The notes beneath the pieces are model-generated. The model was not told the DNA's origin. It made no database searches and worked only from the letters and a program-made list of their open reading frames with translations. From positions 496,001 through 560,000 of the forward strand of contig NZ_FTNO01000001.1 in the NCBI RefSeq assembly GCF_900156425.1: 64,000 nucleotides of DNA, written 5' to 3'. This stretch comes from Haladaptatus litoreus (GTDB taxonomy: Archaea > Halobacteriota > Halobacteria > Halobacteriales > Haladaptataceae). Both the position numbers and the translations under genes were made by a program. Positions 35,559 through 45,058 of this stretch are shown here, piece after piece; positions within the stretch are counted from its first letter, which is position 1; each line of letters begins with the position of its first letter.

Positions 35559-37223
35559 ATGGTAAACGATAACAAGGATGTCGGACGACGTGACTTTCTA
35601 AAATATTCAACTATTGCTGGTGTCGGTGGTATGACTGCTCTTGCTGGTTGTAGCGGTTCCGACGGAGATGGCAACGGTGGCGGTTCGGGCGGTGGAAACG
35701 AGCTTCCACAGTACTCGTACTTGAACAATCCTGCGAACTACAACCCCGCTCGCCACGACGCGATAAACCTCATCGGTGACCAACTCAACAACCTCGGACT
35801 CAACACGAAGGTTCAGGTGTTCGAATGGGGTACCTTGTACACCAAAATCACCGAGGAGTTCAACTACTCCTTTGCGACGTGGTCGCGTGGCTTGGGTATC
35901 GACCCTGGACGCAGAATGCCCGAGCAGTTCCACTCGTCGAACACGGGCAAAGGCGGCGGTAATTTCACCGGCTACACCAACAAAGACCTCGACCCGACGC
36001 TGATGGCGCAGTTGCAGGAATCCGACGAGCAGAAGCGTATCGACATGCTCCACGAGATTCAAGCGACCATCAACGAGGACGTGCCGATGCATCCCATCGT
36101 TCAGATGCCCAACATCGTCGCGTTCAACAATCAGCAGGTCAGCGGGTGGACCGACCACATCGCGGGGTACTACCACTTCGAGCCGATGACCAACGTCGAG
36201 GTGAACAACAGCAAGAAGGAACTTCGCGGTTCGTGGGCCGAAACGCTCGGAACGCTGAGCGTCCTCGGCTACAACAATGAGACGAAGCTTATCCACCAGT
36301 TCGAGATGCTGTACGACAAACTCGTGCGCATCAACTCCAAGCTGGAACCCGACCCGAAACTCAGTCTGGCGACGGACTGGGAACGTCCCGACGACACGAC
36401 GGTTCGGTACAAACTTCGTGAAGGTCACAAATGGCACGACGGCGAAGACCTGACGCCCGAGGACGTGAAGTTCACGCTTGACTACATCAAAGAAAACAAG
36501 ATTCCGCTGTACTCGACGCAGTGGGAACTGTACGACTCGGTTTCCGTGGATGGCCAGTGGGTTACGGTGAACTTTGCCGAACCGGTCGGCCCGGTTCACA
36601 AGGTGTTCTCCAACCAGATTCCGATTATTCCACAGCACAAATGGGAAAGCAGGAGCAACCCGGCAAAAGCGTCGGTCAACGAACCCGTCGGAAGCGGTCC
36701 GCTCCAGTTCGATTACTGGGAAAAGGGAAGCGAACTCGCGTTGAAAAAGTACGAGAGCCACTGGCGTCCCGTCAAGTTCAACCGCAGAATCTGGCGTATC
36801 ATCCCGGAGAGTTCGACCGTTTGGTCGCTGTTGAAGAAGGGCGACTTGAACTACCTGCCGTACACCCGTATCGGCAAGCAACTCAACGACAATCAGGGCG
36901 AGAGCAACATCGGCGTGAAATCCGCGCCTGGTGACGGCTGGTGGCATTTCAGCCAGAACACCCGCAAGGAAGGGCTAGACGACAAAGCTGTCAGACAGGC
37001 CGCCGTTCACGCGCTTCCGAAGGAAGCCATCAACAAACAAATCCTGTACGGCTTCGCGACGGAAGGCTGGAACCTCATCGGCGAGTCCTTCGGGAAATTC
37101 AGCAACCCGGACGTGAAGAAATACCAGGAAAAGGACGGCATCGCCGCCGGACAGAAAGTCCTTGAGGACGCCGGATACTCCATCGAAGGCGGAAAAGTGC
37201 AGGCCAAAGGGTCGTCGGAGTAG
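35559..37223 (+). CDS. Peptide ABC transporter substrate-binding lipoprotein, apparently circularly permuted
   Basis: 554 residues with a signal GRRDFLKYSTIAGVGG and lipobox ALAGC (Cys31). After a Gly/Ser linker, residues about 50-185 (EWGTLYTKITEEFNYSFATW, then KRIDMLHEIQATINEDVPMH) look like the C-terminal lobe of SBP_bac_5 proteins. From about residue 215, LIHQFEMLYDKLVRI, then REGHKWHDGEDLTPEDVKFT and VRQAAVHALPKEAINK follow the usual N-terminal-to-middle order. The chain ends with AAGQKVLEDAGYSIEGG, which normally lies mid-chain. The order is therefore swapped relative to DppA/OppA. It binds peptides at the cell surface and feeds the four genes that follow. Confidence 0.85.
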   Translation: MVNDNKDVGRRDFLKYSTIAGVGGMTALAGCSGSDGDGNGGGSGGGNELPQYSYLNNPANYNPARHDAINLIGDQLNNLGLNTKVQVFEWGTLYTKITEEFNYSFATWSRGLGIDPGRRMPEQFHSSNTGKGGGNFTGYTNKDLDPTLMAQLQESDEQKRIDMLHEIQATINEDVPMHPIVQMPNIVAFNNQQVSGWTDHIAGYYHFEPMTNVEVNNSKKELRGSWAETLGTLSVLGYNNETKLIHQFEMLYDKLVRINSKLEPDPKLSLATDWERPDDTTVRYKLREGHKWHDGEDLTPEDVKFTLDYIKENKIPLYSTQWELYDSVSVDGQWVTVNFAEPVGPVHKVFSNQIPIIPQHKWESRSNPAKASVNEPVGSGPLQFDYWEKGSELALKKYESHWRPVKFNRRIWRIIPESSTVWSLLKKGDLNYLPYTRIGKQLNDNQGESNIGVKSAPGDGWWHFSQNTRKEGLDDKAVRQAAVHALPKEAINKQILYGFATEGWNLIGESFGKFSNPDVKKYQEKDGIAAGQKVLEDAGYSIEGGKVQAKGSSE

Positions 37224-37250
37224 CGGAAACACAAATATTTTAATAATTAA

Positions 37251-38228
37251 ATGGGTAAATTAGATTTCTTCGTCAGACGCACGCTCCAACTGGGGTTGAC
37301 GCTGTGGGCAGTTGCGACCGCGCTGTTCATGCTGTTCCGACTCATGCCGGGTGACCCGACCTCATACATCATCTCACCGGGGATGACGCCGGAAGTGCGT
37401 CAACGTCTCGTTGAGAGCTACGGGTTGAACGACCCGTTATGGGTGCAGTACGTTCGCTACATCGAAAACCTGCTCACGCTCGACCTCGGGCGCTCGTTCA
37501 AAACGAACGAGCGCGTCGTGGACGTACTCGTGACGTACCTTCCGAACACGCTCGTCCTGATGCTGACCGCGTTCGTCGTCGCGTACATCATCGGTATTTC
37601 GCTCGGCGTCCTCACCGGTTGGTATCGCGGAAGCAGGTTCGAGAAAACCGCCGTCGTGACCGCACTCGTCGGGCGGAGCATCCCGAGTTTCTGGATGGGC
37701 ATCCTCGTCCTCTGGATATTCGGTGCAAAACTGAACCTGATTCCGATGAGCGGAATGACGAGCCTCGGTTCCGGCCCACAGAGCTTCTGGGGAATGGTGT
37801 TTTCACTCGACTTCCTGAAACACCTCCTCGCGCCAGTCGTCGTGCTGGCGTTCTACTACATGGGCTATCCCCTGCTCATCATGCGCAACAGCATGCTCGA
37901 AACGCTCTCGGAGGATTTCATCGACCTCTGTCGGGCGAAGGGACTCACCGAGCGAAAGATAATGTTCAATCACGCGGCCCGGAACGCCTTGCTTCCCGTG
38001 CTGACCGCGGCGGCAATCGCAGTCGGCTACGCAGTCGGCGGGAGCGTCCTCATCGAGACAGTGTTCGGTTGGCCGGGAATCGGCAGGGAGATGATTCGGG
38101 CCGTCCTCCGGCGTGACTTCCCGGTTGCGCAGGGGACGTTCCTCGTCCTCGCGATGTCGGTTATCGTGATGAACTTCGTCGCTGACCTGCTGTACGGCGT
38201 TCTCGACCCACGGGTGACGTATGACTGA
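37251..38228 (+). CDS. dppB: Peptide ABC transporter permease, DppB type
   Basis: 325 residues with six predicted helices. The N-terminal first helix is followed by LMPGDPTSYIISPGMTPE, a hallmark of DppB/OppB. LGVLTGWYRGSRFEK and the EAA-loop segment (DFIDLCRAKGLTERKIMFNHAARNAL) contact the ATPases. It lies 27 bases after the binding protein and overlaps the next gene by eight bases, so the set is one operon. Whether the substrate is di- or oligopeptides is open. Confidence 0.9.
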   Translation: MGKLDFFVRRTLQLGLTLWAVATALFMLFRLMPGDPTSYIISPGMTPEVRQRLVESYGLNDPLWVQYVRYIENLLTLDLGRSFKTNERVVDVLVTYLPNTLVLMLTAFVVAYIIGISLGVLTGWYRGSRFEKTAVVTALVGRSIPSFWMGILVLWIFGAKLNLIPMSGMTSLGSGPQSFWGMVFSLDFLKHLLAPVVVLAFYYMGYPLLIMRNSMLETLSEDFIDLCRAKGLTERKIMFNHAARNALLPVLTAAAIAVGYAVGGSVLIETVFGWPGIGREMIRAVLRRDFPVAQGTFLVLAMSVIVMNFVADLLYGVLDPRVTYD

Positions 38229-39207
38229 ATCAATGAGCCAAGAACACGAACGGTCGATATTCGAAGATATCGAGACGGACGAAGACGAGCAGTTCAGCAC
38301 GTGGCAGAGAAATCTGCGGCTTTGGAAGGAAACCATCTCGGAGCAGTTCCGGATGTTGATAGAAGACCCGATGGTTGTCCTCGCCATGCTGACGCTCGCG
38401 TTTTTCGGTCTCATCGCCGTCATCGCGCCGTGGATTGCGCAGTATCCGCCGACCGAGCGCGTGTTCACCAGCGGCGCGCTCATCGCGAAATGGGTAAAGC
38501 CCTCGTTCCTCGGCGGAGAGGGCGGGTTCATTCTGGGGACGACCGCGCAGGGGTACGACATCTTCAGCCAACTCGTCTACGGCGCGCGTCCGGCCCTGAT
38601 GGTCGGACTGGTTGCCGCGTTCATGACGGTCGGACTCGGCACGCTCGTCGGCCTGACTGCCGGATATTACGGCGGCTACGTTGACGACGTGCTGATGCGC
38701 CTCGTGGACTTTGTCTACGGACTTCCGCTCCTGCCTACGGTCATCGTCCTCGTGACGGTGCTCGGGCCGGGACTGGAGAACATCATCCTCGCGTTCGTCC
38801 TGCTTCAGTGGCGAACCTCGGCGCGTGTCATCCGCGCGCTCGTGCTATCGCTCCGCGAACGCTCGTTCGTCAAGGCGGCGAAGGTGTCCGGCGCGAGCAA
38901 CTGGCGAATCATCTCGCGCCACATCGCGCCGAACGTCCTTCCGATGGCGTTCCTGTACGGCGCGTTCGCCATCGCGTGGGCAATCCTCACCGAGGCCGGG
39001 GTGTCGTTCCTCGGACTCGGCGACCCGGAAAGCGTCTCGTGGGGTGTGATGCTCCAGAGTGCGCGCGTCTACAGTGCAATGACTGAAGGCGCGTGGTGGT
39101 GGTTCGTGCCGCCGGGGGTCTGTATCGCGCTCGTGGTCATCAGCGGCTTCCTCATTGGCCGTGGCTACGAAGAAATCGTCAATCCGGAACTACAGGTCGA
39201 AGGATGA
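38221..39207 (+). CDS. dppC: Peptide ABC transporter permease, DppC type
   Basis: 328 residues from ATG 38221, which overlaps the dppB stop by eight bases; ATG 38233 is also possible. An acidic N-terminal tail precedes the first helix (MVVLAMLTLAFFGLIAVIAPW). LGTTAQGYDIFSQLVYGARP matches the LGTDxxGRDxxSR motif of DppC/OppC. The EAA loop is RERSFVKAAKVSGASNWRIISRHIAPN. It pairs with DppB to form the transmembrane pore. Confidence 0.9.
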   Translation: MTESMSQEHERSIFEDIETDEDEQFSTWQRNLRLWKETISEQFRMLIEDPMVVLAMLTLAFFGLIAVIAPWIAQYPPTERVFTSGALIAKWVKPSFLGGEGGFILGTTAQGYDIFSQLVYGARPALMVGLVAAFMTVGLGTLVGLTAGYYGGYVDDVLMRLVDFVYGLPLLPTVIVLVTVLGPGLENIILAFVLLQWRTSARVIRALVLSLRERSFVKAAKVSGASNWRIISRHIAPNVLPMAFLYGAFAIAWAILTEAGVSFLGLGDPESVSWGVMLQSARVYSAMTEGAWWWFVPPGVCIALVVISGFLIGRGYEEIVNPELQVEG

Positions 39208-39264
39208 ATCTACGTATCCAACTCCAATCGAATCGCAGACGCACAATCGAGGAGGGCCACTGAC

Positions 39265-40299
39265 ATGGCTCTCCTCGAAGTCGAAGACCTCGAAGTGTAC
39301 TACGACAGCGAAGACGGCCCCGTGAAAGCAGTTGACGGCGTCAGCTTCGAAATCGAAGCGGGGGAAACCATCGGTATCGTCGGGGAATCCGGCTGTGGCA
39401 AGAGTACACTCGCAAAGGCACTCATCGGCATCCTGCCGAAAAACGGCTACATCAACGGCGGGAGCATCCGGTTCAAGGGCGAAGACCTGACCGAGATGCC
39501 CGAAAAGCGCCGCCGCGAACTGCGCTGGGACGAGATTTCGCTCATCGCCCAATCCGCGATGAACGCGCTCGACCCCGTCTACACCATCCGCGAGCAGATC
39601 ATAGAGGCCATCGACGCCCACTACCCGAAGATGGGGCGCACCGAGGCCCAAGAGCGAATCGACGAGGCGTTCGACCTCGTCGGACTCGACCGCGACCGCC
39701 AGACTGACTATCCCCACCAGTTCTCCGGCGGGATGCGCCAACGCGCCATGATTGCCATGTCGCTCGTGCTGGAACCGTCGCTCATCCTCGCGGACGAACC
39801 GACGACGGCGCTGGACGTTATCATGCAAGACCAGATTCTCAAGCGAATCAACGGGATTCAGCGCGAGAGCGCCACCGCGATGATGGTCATCACGCACGAC
39901 GTGGCGGTCGTCGCGGAAACCTGTGACCGCGTCGTCGTCATGTACGCTGGGGAAGTCGCGGAGGAAGGCCCCGCCGAGTTCATCTTCGGCGAACCGTACC
40001 ATCCCTACACGCTCGGGCTGAAAAGCGCGTTTCCGGACATCCGCCAATCGAGTCAAGACCTCGTGAGCATCGGCGGCCACCCGCCGGATTTGAGCAATCC
40101 GCCGAGCGGTTGCCGGTTCGCGGAACGCTGTCCGTTGGCAACCGAGAAATGTACCACCGAAGACCCGCCCGAAGTGATACACGGCGAACTGCGGTCGTAC
40201 TGCCACCACGCGGACAAAATCGACACGCAGTTGCGCCCGGTTGCGAGCCAAGCGAAGACGTGGGAAAACGAGGCGTCCATGGGGGTGAGCGATGACTGA
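39265..40299 (+). CDS. dppD: Peptide ABC transporter ATPase, DppD type
   Basis: 344 residues. Walker A GESGCGKST follows AGETIGIV. The Q-loop is in IAQSAMNALDPV, the signature FSGGMRQRAMIA, Walker B LILADEPTTALD, and the H-loop MVITHDVAV. The C-terminal oligo_HPY extension has CRFAERCPLATEKC with regularly spaced cysteines, normal in this subfamily. It overlaps the next ATPase gene by eight bases. With DppF it drives import. Confidence 0.92.
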   Translation: MALLEVEDLEVYYDSEDGPVKAVDGVSFEIEAGETIGIVGESGCGKSTLAKALIGILPKNGYINGGSIRFKGEDLTEMPEKRRRELRWDEISLIAQSAMNALDPVYTIREQIIEAIDAHYPKMGRTEAQERIDEAFDLVGLDRDRQTDYPHQFSGGMRQRAMIAMSLVLEPSLILADEPTTALDVIMQDQILKRINGIQRESATAMMVITHDVAVVAETCDRVVVMYAGEVAEEGPAEFIFGEPYHPYTLGLKSAFPDIRQSSQDLVSIGGHPPDLSNPPSGCRFAERCPLATEKCTTEDPPEVIHGELRSYCHHADKIDTQLRPVASQAKTWENEASMGVSDD

Positions 40300-41407
40300 C
40301 GCGAATTCCCCCGCGGACGACGACACGCTCGTCCGCGTCGAAGGGCTGGAAAAACACTTCCCGGTCGGAACCGGCCTCGTGAGCAGTTTCATGAAATCCG
40401 TCCGCGGCGAGGAACCGGACGCGGTGCACGCCATCGACGGTATCGACTTCGACCTGCACGAAGGCGAAACGTTCGGCATTGCGGGCGAATCCGGCTGTGG
40501 CAAAACCACCACAGGGATGTGCCTGACGAAACTGTACGACCCGACGGGCGGCAGCATCTACTACGACGGCGAGGATATCGCGGACAAGAGCGGTTCCGAC
40601 CTCTCGAACTTCCGGCAGAACGCCCAGATGATTTTCCAAGACCCGTTCGAGAGTCTGAATCCCCGGATGACGGTGTACGACACCGTGGTCGAACCGCTTC
40701 GCATCCACGACGTTCCGAACCAGCGGTCGCGGGTTCAGCGGGCGCTTGAGTTCGCCGAACTCGAACCGGCGGAGTCGTACTTCGACCGCTATCCGCACGA
40801 ACTGTCGGGCGGCCAGCGCCAGCGCCTCGCTATCGCTCGGGCGTTGGTCATCGACCCGGATTTCATCGTCGCCGACGAACCGGTGTCGATGCTGGACGTG
40901 AGCCTTCGGGCGGGCGTCCTCTCCCTGTTGGAGCGCATGACGGACGAGTTCGGACTGTCCGTGGTGTACATCAGCCACGACCTCTCGCTCCTGCGCCACA
41001 TGTGCGACCGACTCGCTATCATGTACATGGGGAAAATCGTGGAACAGGGGCCGACGGAGGAGATAATCACGAATCCGAAACACCCCTACACGAGAGCACT
41101 CATCGACGCAGTGCCGGTTCCCGACCCGACGGCGGGTCGGGAACGAGTCGAACTGGAAGGCGAAGTCGGCGACGCGATTAACGTGCCGACCGGCTGTCGG
41201 TTCAAAAACCGGTGCGAGAAGTACATCGGCGGTGTCTGCGACAAGGTTTCCCCACCGCTCGAACAAAAAACCGACATCGAGGGAGAGCGGGAAGTCGCCT
41301 GCCACCTCTATGAGAGCGCGGAGGGCTACGACCCCTACGCCGAAATCGGGGAAACCAGACCGGACGACCACGGCACCGTCGCGGAGTCGTCCGCGGACGC
41401 CGACTGA
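40292..41407 (+). CDS. dppF: Peptide ABC transporter ATPase, DppF type
   Basis: 371 residues. Walker A GESGCGKTTTG, signature LSGGQRQRLAIARAL, Walker B FIVADEPVSMLD and H-loop VVYISHDLS are all intact. The N-terminus FPVGTGLVSSFMKSVRGEEP is the usual DppF/OppF insertion before the core. The C-terminal extension has CRFKNRCEKYIGGVC then VACHLY. It is the last gene of the operon; the region after it holds a gene of its own. Confidence 0.92.
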   Translation: MTDANSPADDDTLVRVEGLEKHFPVGTGLVSSFMKSVRGEEPDAVHAIDGIDFDLHEGETFGIAGESGCGKTTTGMCLTKLYDPTGGSIYYDGEDIADKSGSDLSNFRQNAQMIFQDPFESLNPRMTVYDTVVEPLRIHDVPNQRSRVQRALEFAELEPAESYFDRYPHELSGGQRQRLAIARALVIDPDFIVADEPVSMLDVSLRAGVLSLLERMTDEFGLSVVYISHDLSLLRHMCDRLAIMYMGKIVEQGPTEEIITNPKHPYTRALIDAVPVPDPTAGRERVELEGEVGDAINVPTGCRFKNRCEKYIGGVCDKVSPPLEQKTDIEGEREVACHLYESAEGYDPYAEIGETRPDDHGTVAESSADAD

Positions 41408-41509
41408 ACGGTTAGTTCCTTTTTGTTGCTGATATCGCGTTCGGCCGAAGAGTACAGTAGCATCGCTGTCGTGCCGAGTAGGGTCGGAGAGGCTCCCGAC
41501 TGATGCAGT

Positions 41510-42055
41510 ATGTTCGGCAACAATGACGCTCGGTTGATTTCAGATGGCGGGAAAAACGGCGAAGCAGGAACAGGCGATGGTACTGAAGCCACCGGGAGCG
41601 AAAACACAGACCACACCACTGAGGACAGCTATCGCTTTCGTCTCGGCGGCCTGTCGCTCGACCTTTCCGGCGTCGAAGCTGATATCGACGGATTGACGCT
41701 CGGCTTGGATGCGATAGAACTCGGCGTGTCGAAAACCGGGGATTCGAACGCCGAGGAATCCGGCTCTCGACTCCGAGGCGTACGAGAATCGACTCCGAGA
41801 AACGGCCGCGGACGTGTCGGAGCACGGGTGGGTGCGTTCGTCGGACGTCTCGTTGGCGGTCTAGTCGAACACCTTGCTGAGTACGGATTTCGACTGCTGT
41901 TGGACGAAGTTCGTGCCCGCCTACGCAAATCCGAACGGGAAGACGAATCGGCGGAACCGAGCGCAGCGGGTGAATCCGATGGAGCGACGACTGATTCAAA
42001 GGGTTCGAACGAGGAACTGATAACGAAACTGGAGCGGGCGATGGAGCGCGACTAA
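41510..42055 (+). CDS. Hypothetical haloarchaeal protein, 181 aa
   Basis: ATG 41510. The N- and C-terminal thirds are polar, acidic and probably disordered. The middle has a repeated Leu/Gly-rich beta-like segment (FRLGGLSLDLSGVEADIDGL, then LGLDAIELGVS) and an amphipathic or membrane-associated helix (GARVGAFVGRLVGGLVEHLA, followed by EYGFRLLLDEVRARL). I do not recognise the family. It follows the ABC operon by about 100 bases with no obvious link. Confidence 0.6.
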   Translation: MFGNNDARLISDGGKNGEAGTGDGTEATGSENTDHTTEDSYRFRLGGLSLDLSGVEADIDGLTLGLDAIELGVSKTGDSNAEESGSRLRGVRESTPRNGRGRVGARVGAFVGRLVGGLVEHLAEYGFRLLLDEVRARLRKSEREDESAEPSAAGESDGATTDSKGSNEELITKLERAMERD

Positions 42056-42093
42056 TCCGGATGTAGAAATTTCGAACGACTCCCGCCAACCGA

Positions 42094-42333
42094 CTACCCG
42101 CGCCGCTTTCGCTGGCTTTCTTCGGCCTCGGATTCTAATCGCTCGGCGCGAATCTGGTCTTTCACTTTTCGTCGCCACTCCCAGATGCCCGCGACGATGA
42201 CGAGCACGCCGCCCGCCGCGCCGCGAAACGGTTGTCCCGCGAGCGAAAGCGCGACGAAAACGACGACTGCGAACAGCAACGAGACGCCGAGCGTAATCTT
42301 CTCCCACCCGCGCTGTGGCCCTCGGAGACGCAT
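42094..42333 (-). CDS. Small two-span membrane protein, 79 aa
   Basis: Two hydrophobic helices (about 14-33, ITLGVSLLFAVVVFVALSLA, and about 40-52, AAGGVLVIVAGIWEW) are followed by a strongly charged helix, RRKVKDQIRAERLESEAEES. This hairpin with a cytoplasmic charged tail is common in short haloarchaeal proteins. The tail ends 38 bases from the convergent hypothetical gene. Function unknown. Confidence 0.6.
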   Translation of the reverse strand: MRLRGPQRGWEKITLGVSLLFAVVVFVALSLAGQPFRGAAGGVLVIVAGIWEWRRKVKDQIRAERLESEAEESQRKRRG

Positions 42334-42399
42334 GTTCGGTGGTTGGTGAGCAGGGACGTGAACGTTACGGGAACCCCTCTCGGTTGCTGGTAACTCAGT

Positions 42400-43476
42400 T
42401 CAGCGCGGCCTGCGAATCTCGTCTCGACTCGGGAACTCGCGGTTCAGTGCAGACAGCAGAACCTCGGCAGTTTCCGCCGCGTCCGCCATCGAGAGTGTTT
42501 CGACCGGTGAATGGGAGTACCGGCAGGGAACCGCGATTGCTCCGGCGTGGCGGCCACCGCGAACCTGCTGGAGTTCGGTCGCGTCGGTCGAACCGGTCAG
42601 CATCAAGTCGTGTTGGATTTCGACGCCTGCCTCCTTCGCGGCCTCCTGTAGCCACGTTCTGGTCTGGCGGTCAACGATGACGCCGCCGAAGAGGTATTCC
42701 GACGTTCCATCCCCAAATTCCACCACCGGGCCGCCGTCCAGCGTCGATTTCGCGCCGTCGGTTCTCCCGGCGGGGTAGTCGTCCACCGGGAAGATTTCGA
42801 GCGCGATGCCGACGTCCGGGTCGAGAGTGTATCCCGCCGCGCGTGCACCGCGGAGGCCGACTTCCTCCTGCACGGTGGCGACGTAGTGAACCGTCGCGTC
42901 CACGTCCTCCTCGCGGGCGAGCGCGAGCAAAATTGCAAGCGCGATTCGGTCGTCCAGCGCTCGGCCCGCAATTCGGTCGTTTCCGAGTCGGGTGACGCCG
43001 CAGTCCCATACCGCGTAGTCGCCGGGTTCGACGCCGAGTTCGGCCACGTCTTCGGGTGACGTCGCGCCGATGTCGATGCGAAGGTTTTCGGGAAGTGATT
43101 CTTTTTCCTCGTTGCTCATGTAGTGGCGACAGCGCGGGCCGATGACGCCGGGTACGCCGTCGGGGCCGACGCGGACTCGCTGGCCGGACAAATTTCCTTT
43201 GTAGTGGCCGCCCAGCATTCGGAACGTGAGAAAGCCGTTTTGGTCCACCCGGTCTACGAGAAAGCCCAGTTCGTCGGTGTGGGCCGCGAGCATGATTTCG
43301 AAGTCGGTGTCCTCGTTCCCGTCGCTCGTCGCGGTGACGTTGCCCATCGCGTCGAACGAAACGTCGTCTACGTGGGGTTCGATTAGTTCGGCGAATCTGT
43401 CGGCAACGGCGTACTCGTTTCCGGGTGCGCCGGGCGTCTCGACCAATGCTTCGAGGTCTTCGAACGAAACGTCCAT
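42400..43476 (-). CDS. M42-family metallo-aminopeptidase
   Basis: 358 residues with the di-metal M42 pattern: MLAAHTDELGFLV (His), GRALDDRIALAILL (bridging Asp), TVQEEVGLRGA (catalytic Glu and metal Glu) and CRYSHSPVETLS (last His). A PDZ-like insert with YKGNLSGQRVRVG is typical. M42 enzymes such as TET proteases form dodecameric cages that trim peptides from the N-terminus. It lies close to the peptide transporter block and probably contributes to peptide turnover. Confidence 0.88.
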   Translation of the reverse strand: MDVSFEDLEALVETPGAPGNEYAVADRFAELIEPHVDDVSFDAMGNVTATSDGNEDTDFEIMLAAHTDELGFLVDRVDQNGFLTFRMLGGHYKGNLSGQRVRVGPDGVPGVIGPRCRHYMSNEEKESLPENLRIDIGATSPEDVAELGVEPGDYAVWDCGVTRLGNDRIAGRALDDRIALAILLALAREEDVDATVHYVATVQEEVGLRGARAAGYTLDPDVGIALEIFPVDDYPAGRTDGAKSTLDGGPVVEFGDGTSEYLFGGVIVDRQTRTWLQEAAKEAGVEIQHDLMLTGSTDATELQQVRGGRHAGAIAVPCRYSHSPVETLSMADAAETAEVLLSALNREFPSRDEIRRPR

Positions 43477-43574
43477 GCGTGAATCCCGGATGAACGAGGG
43501 TTAATCGTTCGGGTCGATGCAAACCAGTCGCTCTCGAATCGGAAAAATATGGTACGAAATAGAGACTGCTGTAC

Positions 43575-43814
43575 TTACTCTGCGTTGTCGAAACCGAGTT
43601 CGGAAAGTGTCTCCTTCGAGACGCCAATATCGAGCATTCGTCGGTAAAAGTCCTGCTGCTCTGCATCCGAGAGGTCGATAGCTGTGCCGTCTTCAGCGCG
43701 GTCGTCGCCCGGGCGGCGACCGCGCTGTGCCGTCTCATACGCATCGCGGATGAGTTCGGCTTCTAGTTTGGGAACCGATTGGGGAATCTCAGGAGATTTT
43801 CTGATTCCAGACAT
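43575..43814 (-). CDS. Small hypothetical protein, 79 aa
   Basis: ATG 43814 with a TTTAACA element on the minus strand about 30 bases before it. The product is acidic and helical: SVPKLEAELIRDAYETAQRG, then DLSDAEQQDFYRRMLDIGVS and KETLSELGFDNAE. It has no membrane span and no cysteines. The family is not recognised. It is separated from the M42 gene by about 100 bases on the same strand. Confidence 0.55.
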   Translation of the reverse strand: MSGIRKSPEIPQSVPKLEAELIRDAYETAQRGRRPGDDRAEDGTAIDLSDAEQQDFYRRMLDIGVSKETLSELGFDNAE

Positions 43815-44008
43815 CGTTTCCCGCCACTCACAGGAGGGTGTTAAAGTTATTTCAAGCTAACAGATTTGTCTTTTCCCAGTTGTACAGTACTCTTTCGTGA
43901 TATGTGCACCTTTGTAAGGGTTGTACCATTTGGCGTGGCAAATTAGCTCACACGAACGTTGATGTAGCGTCGAACTGGATTCGAACCTACATGCGGTCTA
44001 CCGAATCT

Positions 44009-44959
44009 TCACTGCGTCTCTGCCGGTTCGACCGTCCGTCGAACGCGTCCGACGGCCGTTTTTACAGCTTCGAAATTCAACAGCAGGAAGCCAACGAAAA
44101 TAACCAGATAGCCAAAAAGCGCCTCGGGCGGCAGTCGTTCGCTCAGCACGAACCACCCGGCGACCGACGCGACGACCGGGATGAGATACTGGACGAAACT
44201 GGCGCGAACCGCGCCGATGTCCTCGATGAGCATGAAGTACGTGCTGTATCCGACGGCGGTCATGAACACGCCAACGTACAGGAGGGCGACGAGGGCGGTC
44301 AGCGTCGGTTCGACCGACGCCAGTGATTCGCCGGTTCCGATACTCACGATGTGCATCGCAGGTGCGGCGACGACCATCGACCACGCGGCCACTGCTAACT
44401 CTGCGAGTTCGTGGTTCGACCAGCGAATGAGGATTCCGCCGATGGCGAGGCTCACGACGCCGAGGAGGATGTACTCCTCTCCGAGTAGGTTTCCGGAGAC
44501 GAAGTGACTGGGATTCGGTTGGACGACGATGCCGACACCGACCAGCGCGACGAGGACGCCGACCAGACCGAATCGGGAGAGTCGTTCGTCCGCGAGGAGG
44601 AACGCCGCGAGCGCAATCGTCAGCACCGGGTCTAAACTGTAGATGATGGCCGCCACGCCGCTGGTCGTCCCCTGTAATCCGATGAAGAGAAACGCCAAGC
44701 TACCGAACGTGAAAAACACCCCGCCCGCCAGTATTCCAATCACGTCCTGTCGGGTGCGCGGTCGCCAGTCGTCCGTCCGTAGCATCACGTAGGCCAACAG
44801 CAGAATCGCCGCGATGTCGATTCGAAACGCCGCGAACAGCAGTGGCGGAATGTACGACAGTCCGACCTTTATGGCGACGTACCCCAATCCGAGCAGTACG
44901 GCGGTCAGCAAAAAGAGCAACCGCACGCGGTTTGGCGTCGCTATTCGTTCCCCACCCAT
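44009..44959 (-). CDS. EamA/DMT-family transporter
   Basis: The start at ATG 44959 (316 aa) skips five residues of a longer frame. About ten hydrophobic helices form two EamA repeats. The first begins LLFLLTAVLLGLGYVAIKVG with FRIDIAAILLLA; the second has LLGVVSLAIGGILIRWSN and ends in a helix with GYLVIFVGFLLLNF. Family members export or import metabolites, amino acids or nucleotide sugars, so the cargo is open. It has no operon partner here. Confidence 0.85.
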   Translation of the reverse strand: MGGERIATPNRVRLLFLLTAVLLGLGYVAIKVGLSYIPPLLFAAFRIDIAAILLLAYVMLRTDDWRPRTRQDVIGILAGGVFFTFGSLAFLFIGLQGTTSGVAAIIYSLDPVLTIALAAFLLADERLSRFGLVGVLVALVGVGIVVQPNPSHFVSGNLLGEEYILLGVVSLAIGGILIRWSNHELAELAVAAWSMVVAAPAMHIVSIGTGESLASVEPTLTALVALLYVGVFMTAVGYSTYFMLIEDIGAVRASFVQYLIPVVASVAGWFVLSERLPPEALFGYLVIFVGFLLLNFEAVKTAVGRVRRTVEPAETQ

Positions 44960-45058
44960 GTGAACGTATACCACTCTATTCGTCCTAACCGTTGTGGTGC
45001 GACCTCACAAAATGTGATGCAACCCGCTGCACCGGGTCGCAGACCGTTCGGTTCCCGA

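Noticed and set aside
35607-36947. 446-codon open frame antisense to the peptide-binding protein
   Set aside because: No domain-like motifs, and the plus-strand gene has a lipobox and family signatures.
39190-41371. Two long antisense frames over dppD and dppF
   Set aside because: The plus-strand frames carry complete Walker and signature motifs; the antisense frames do not look like proteins.
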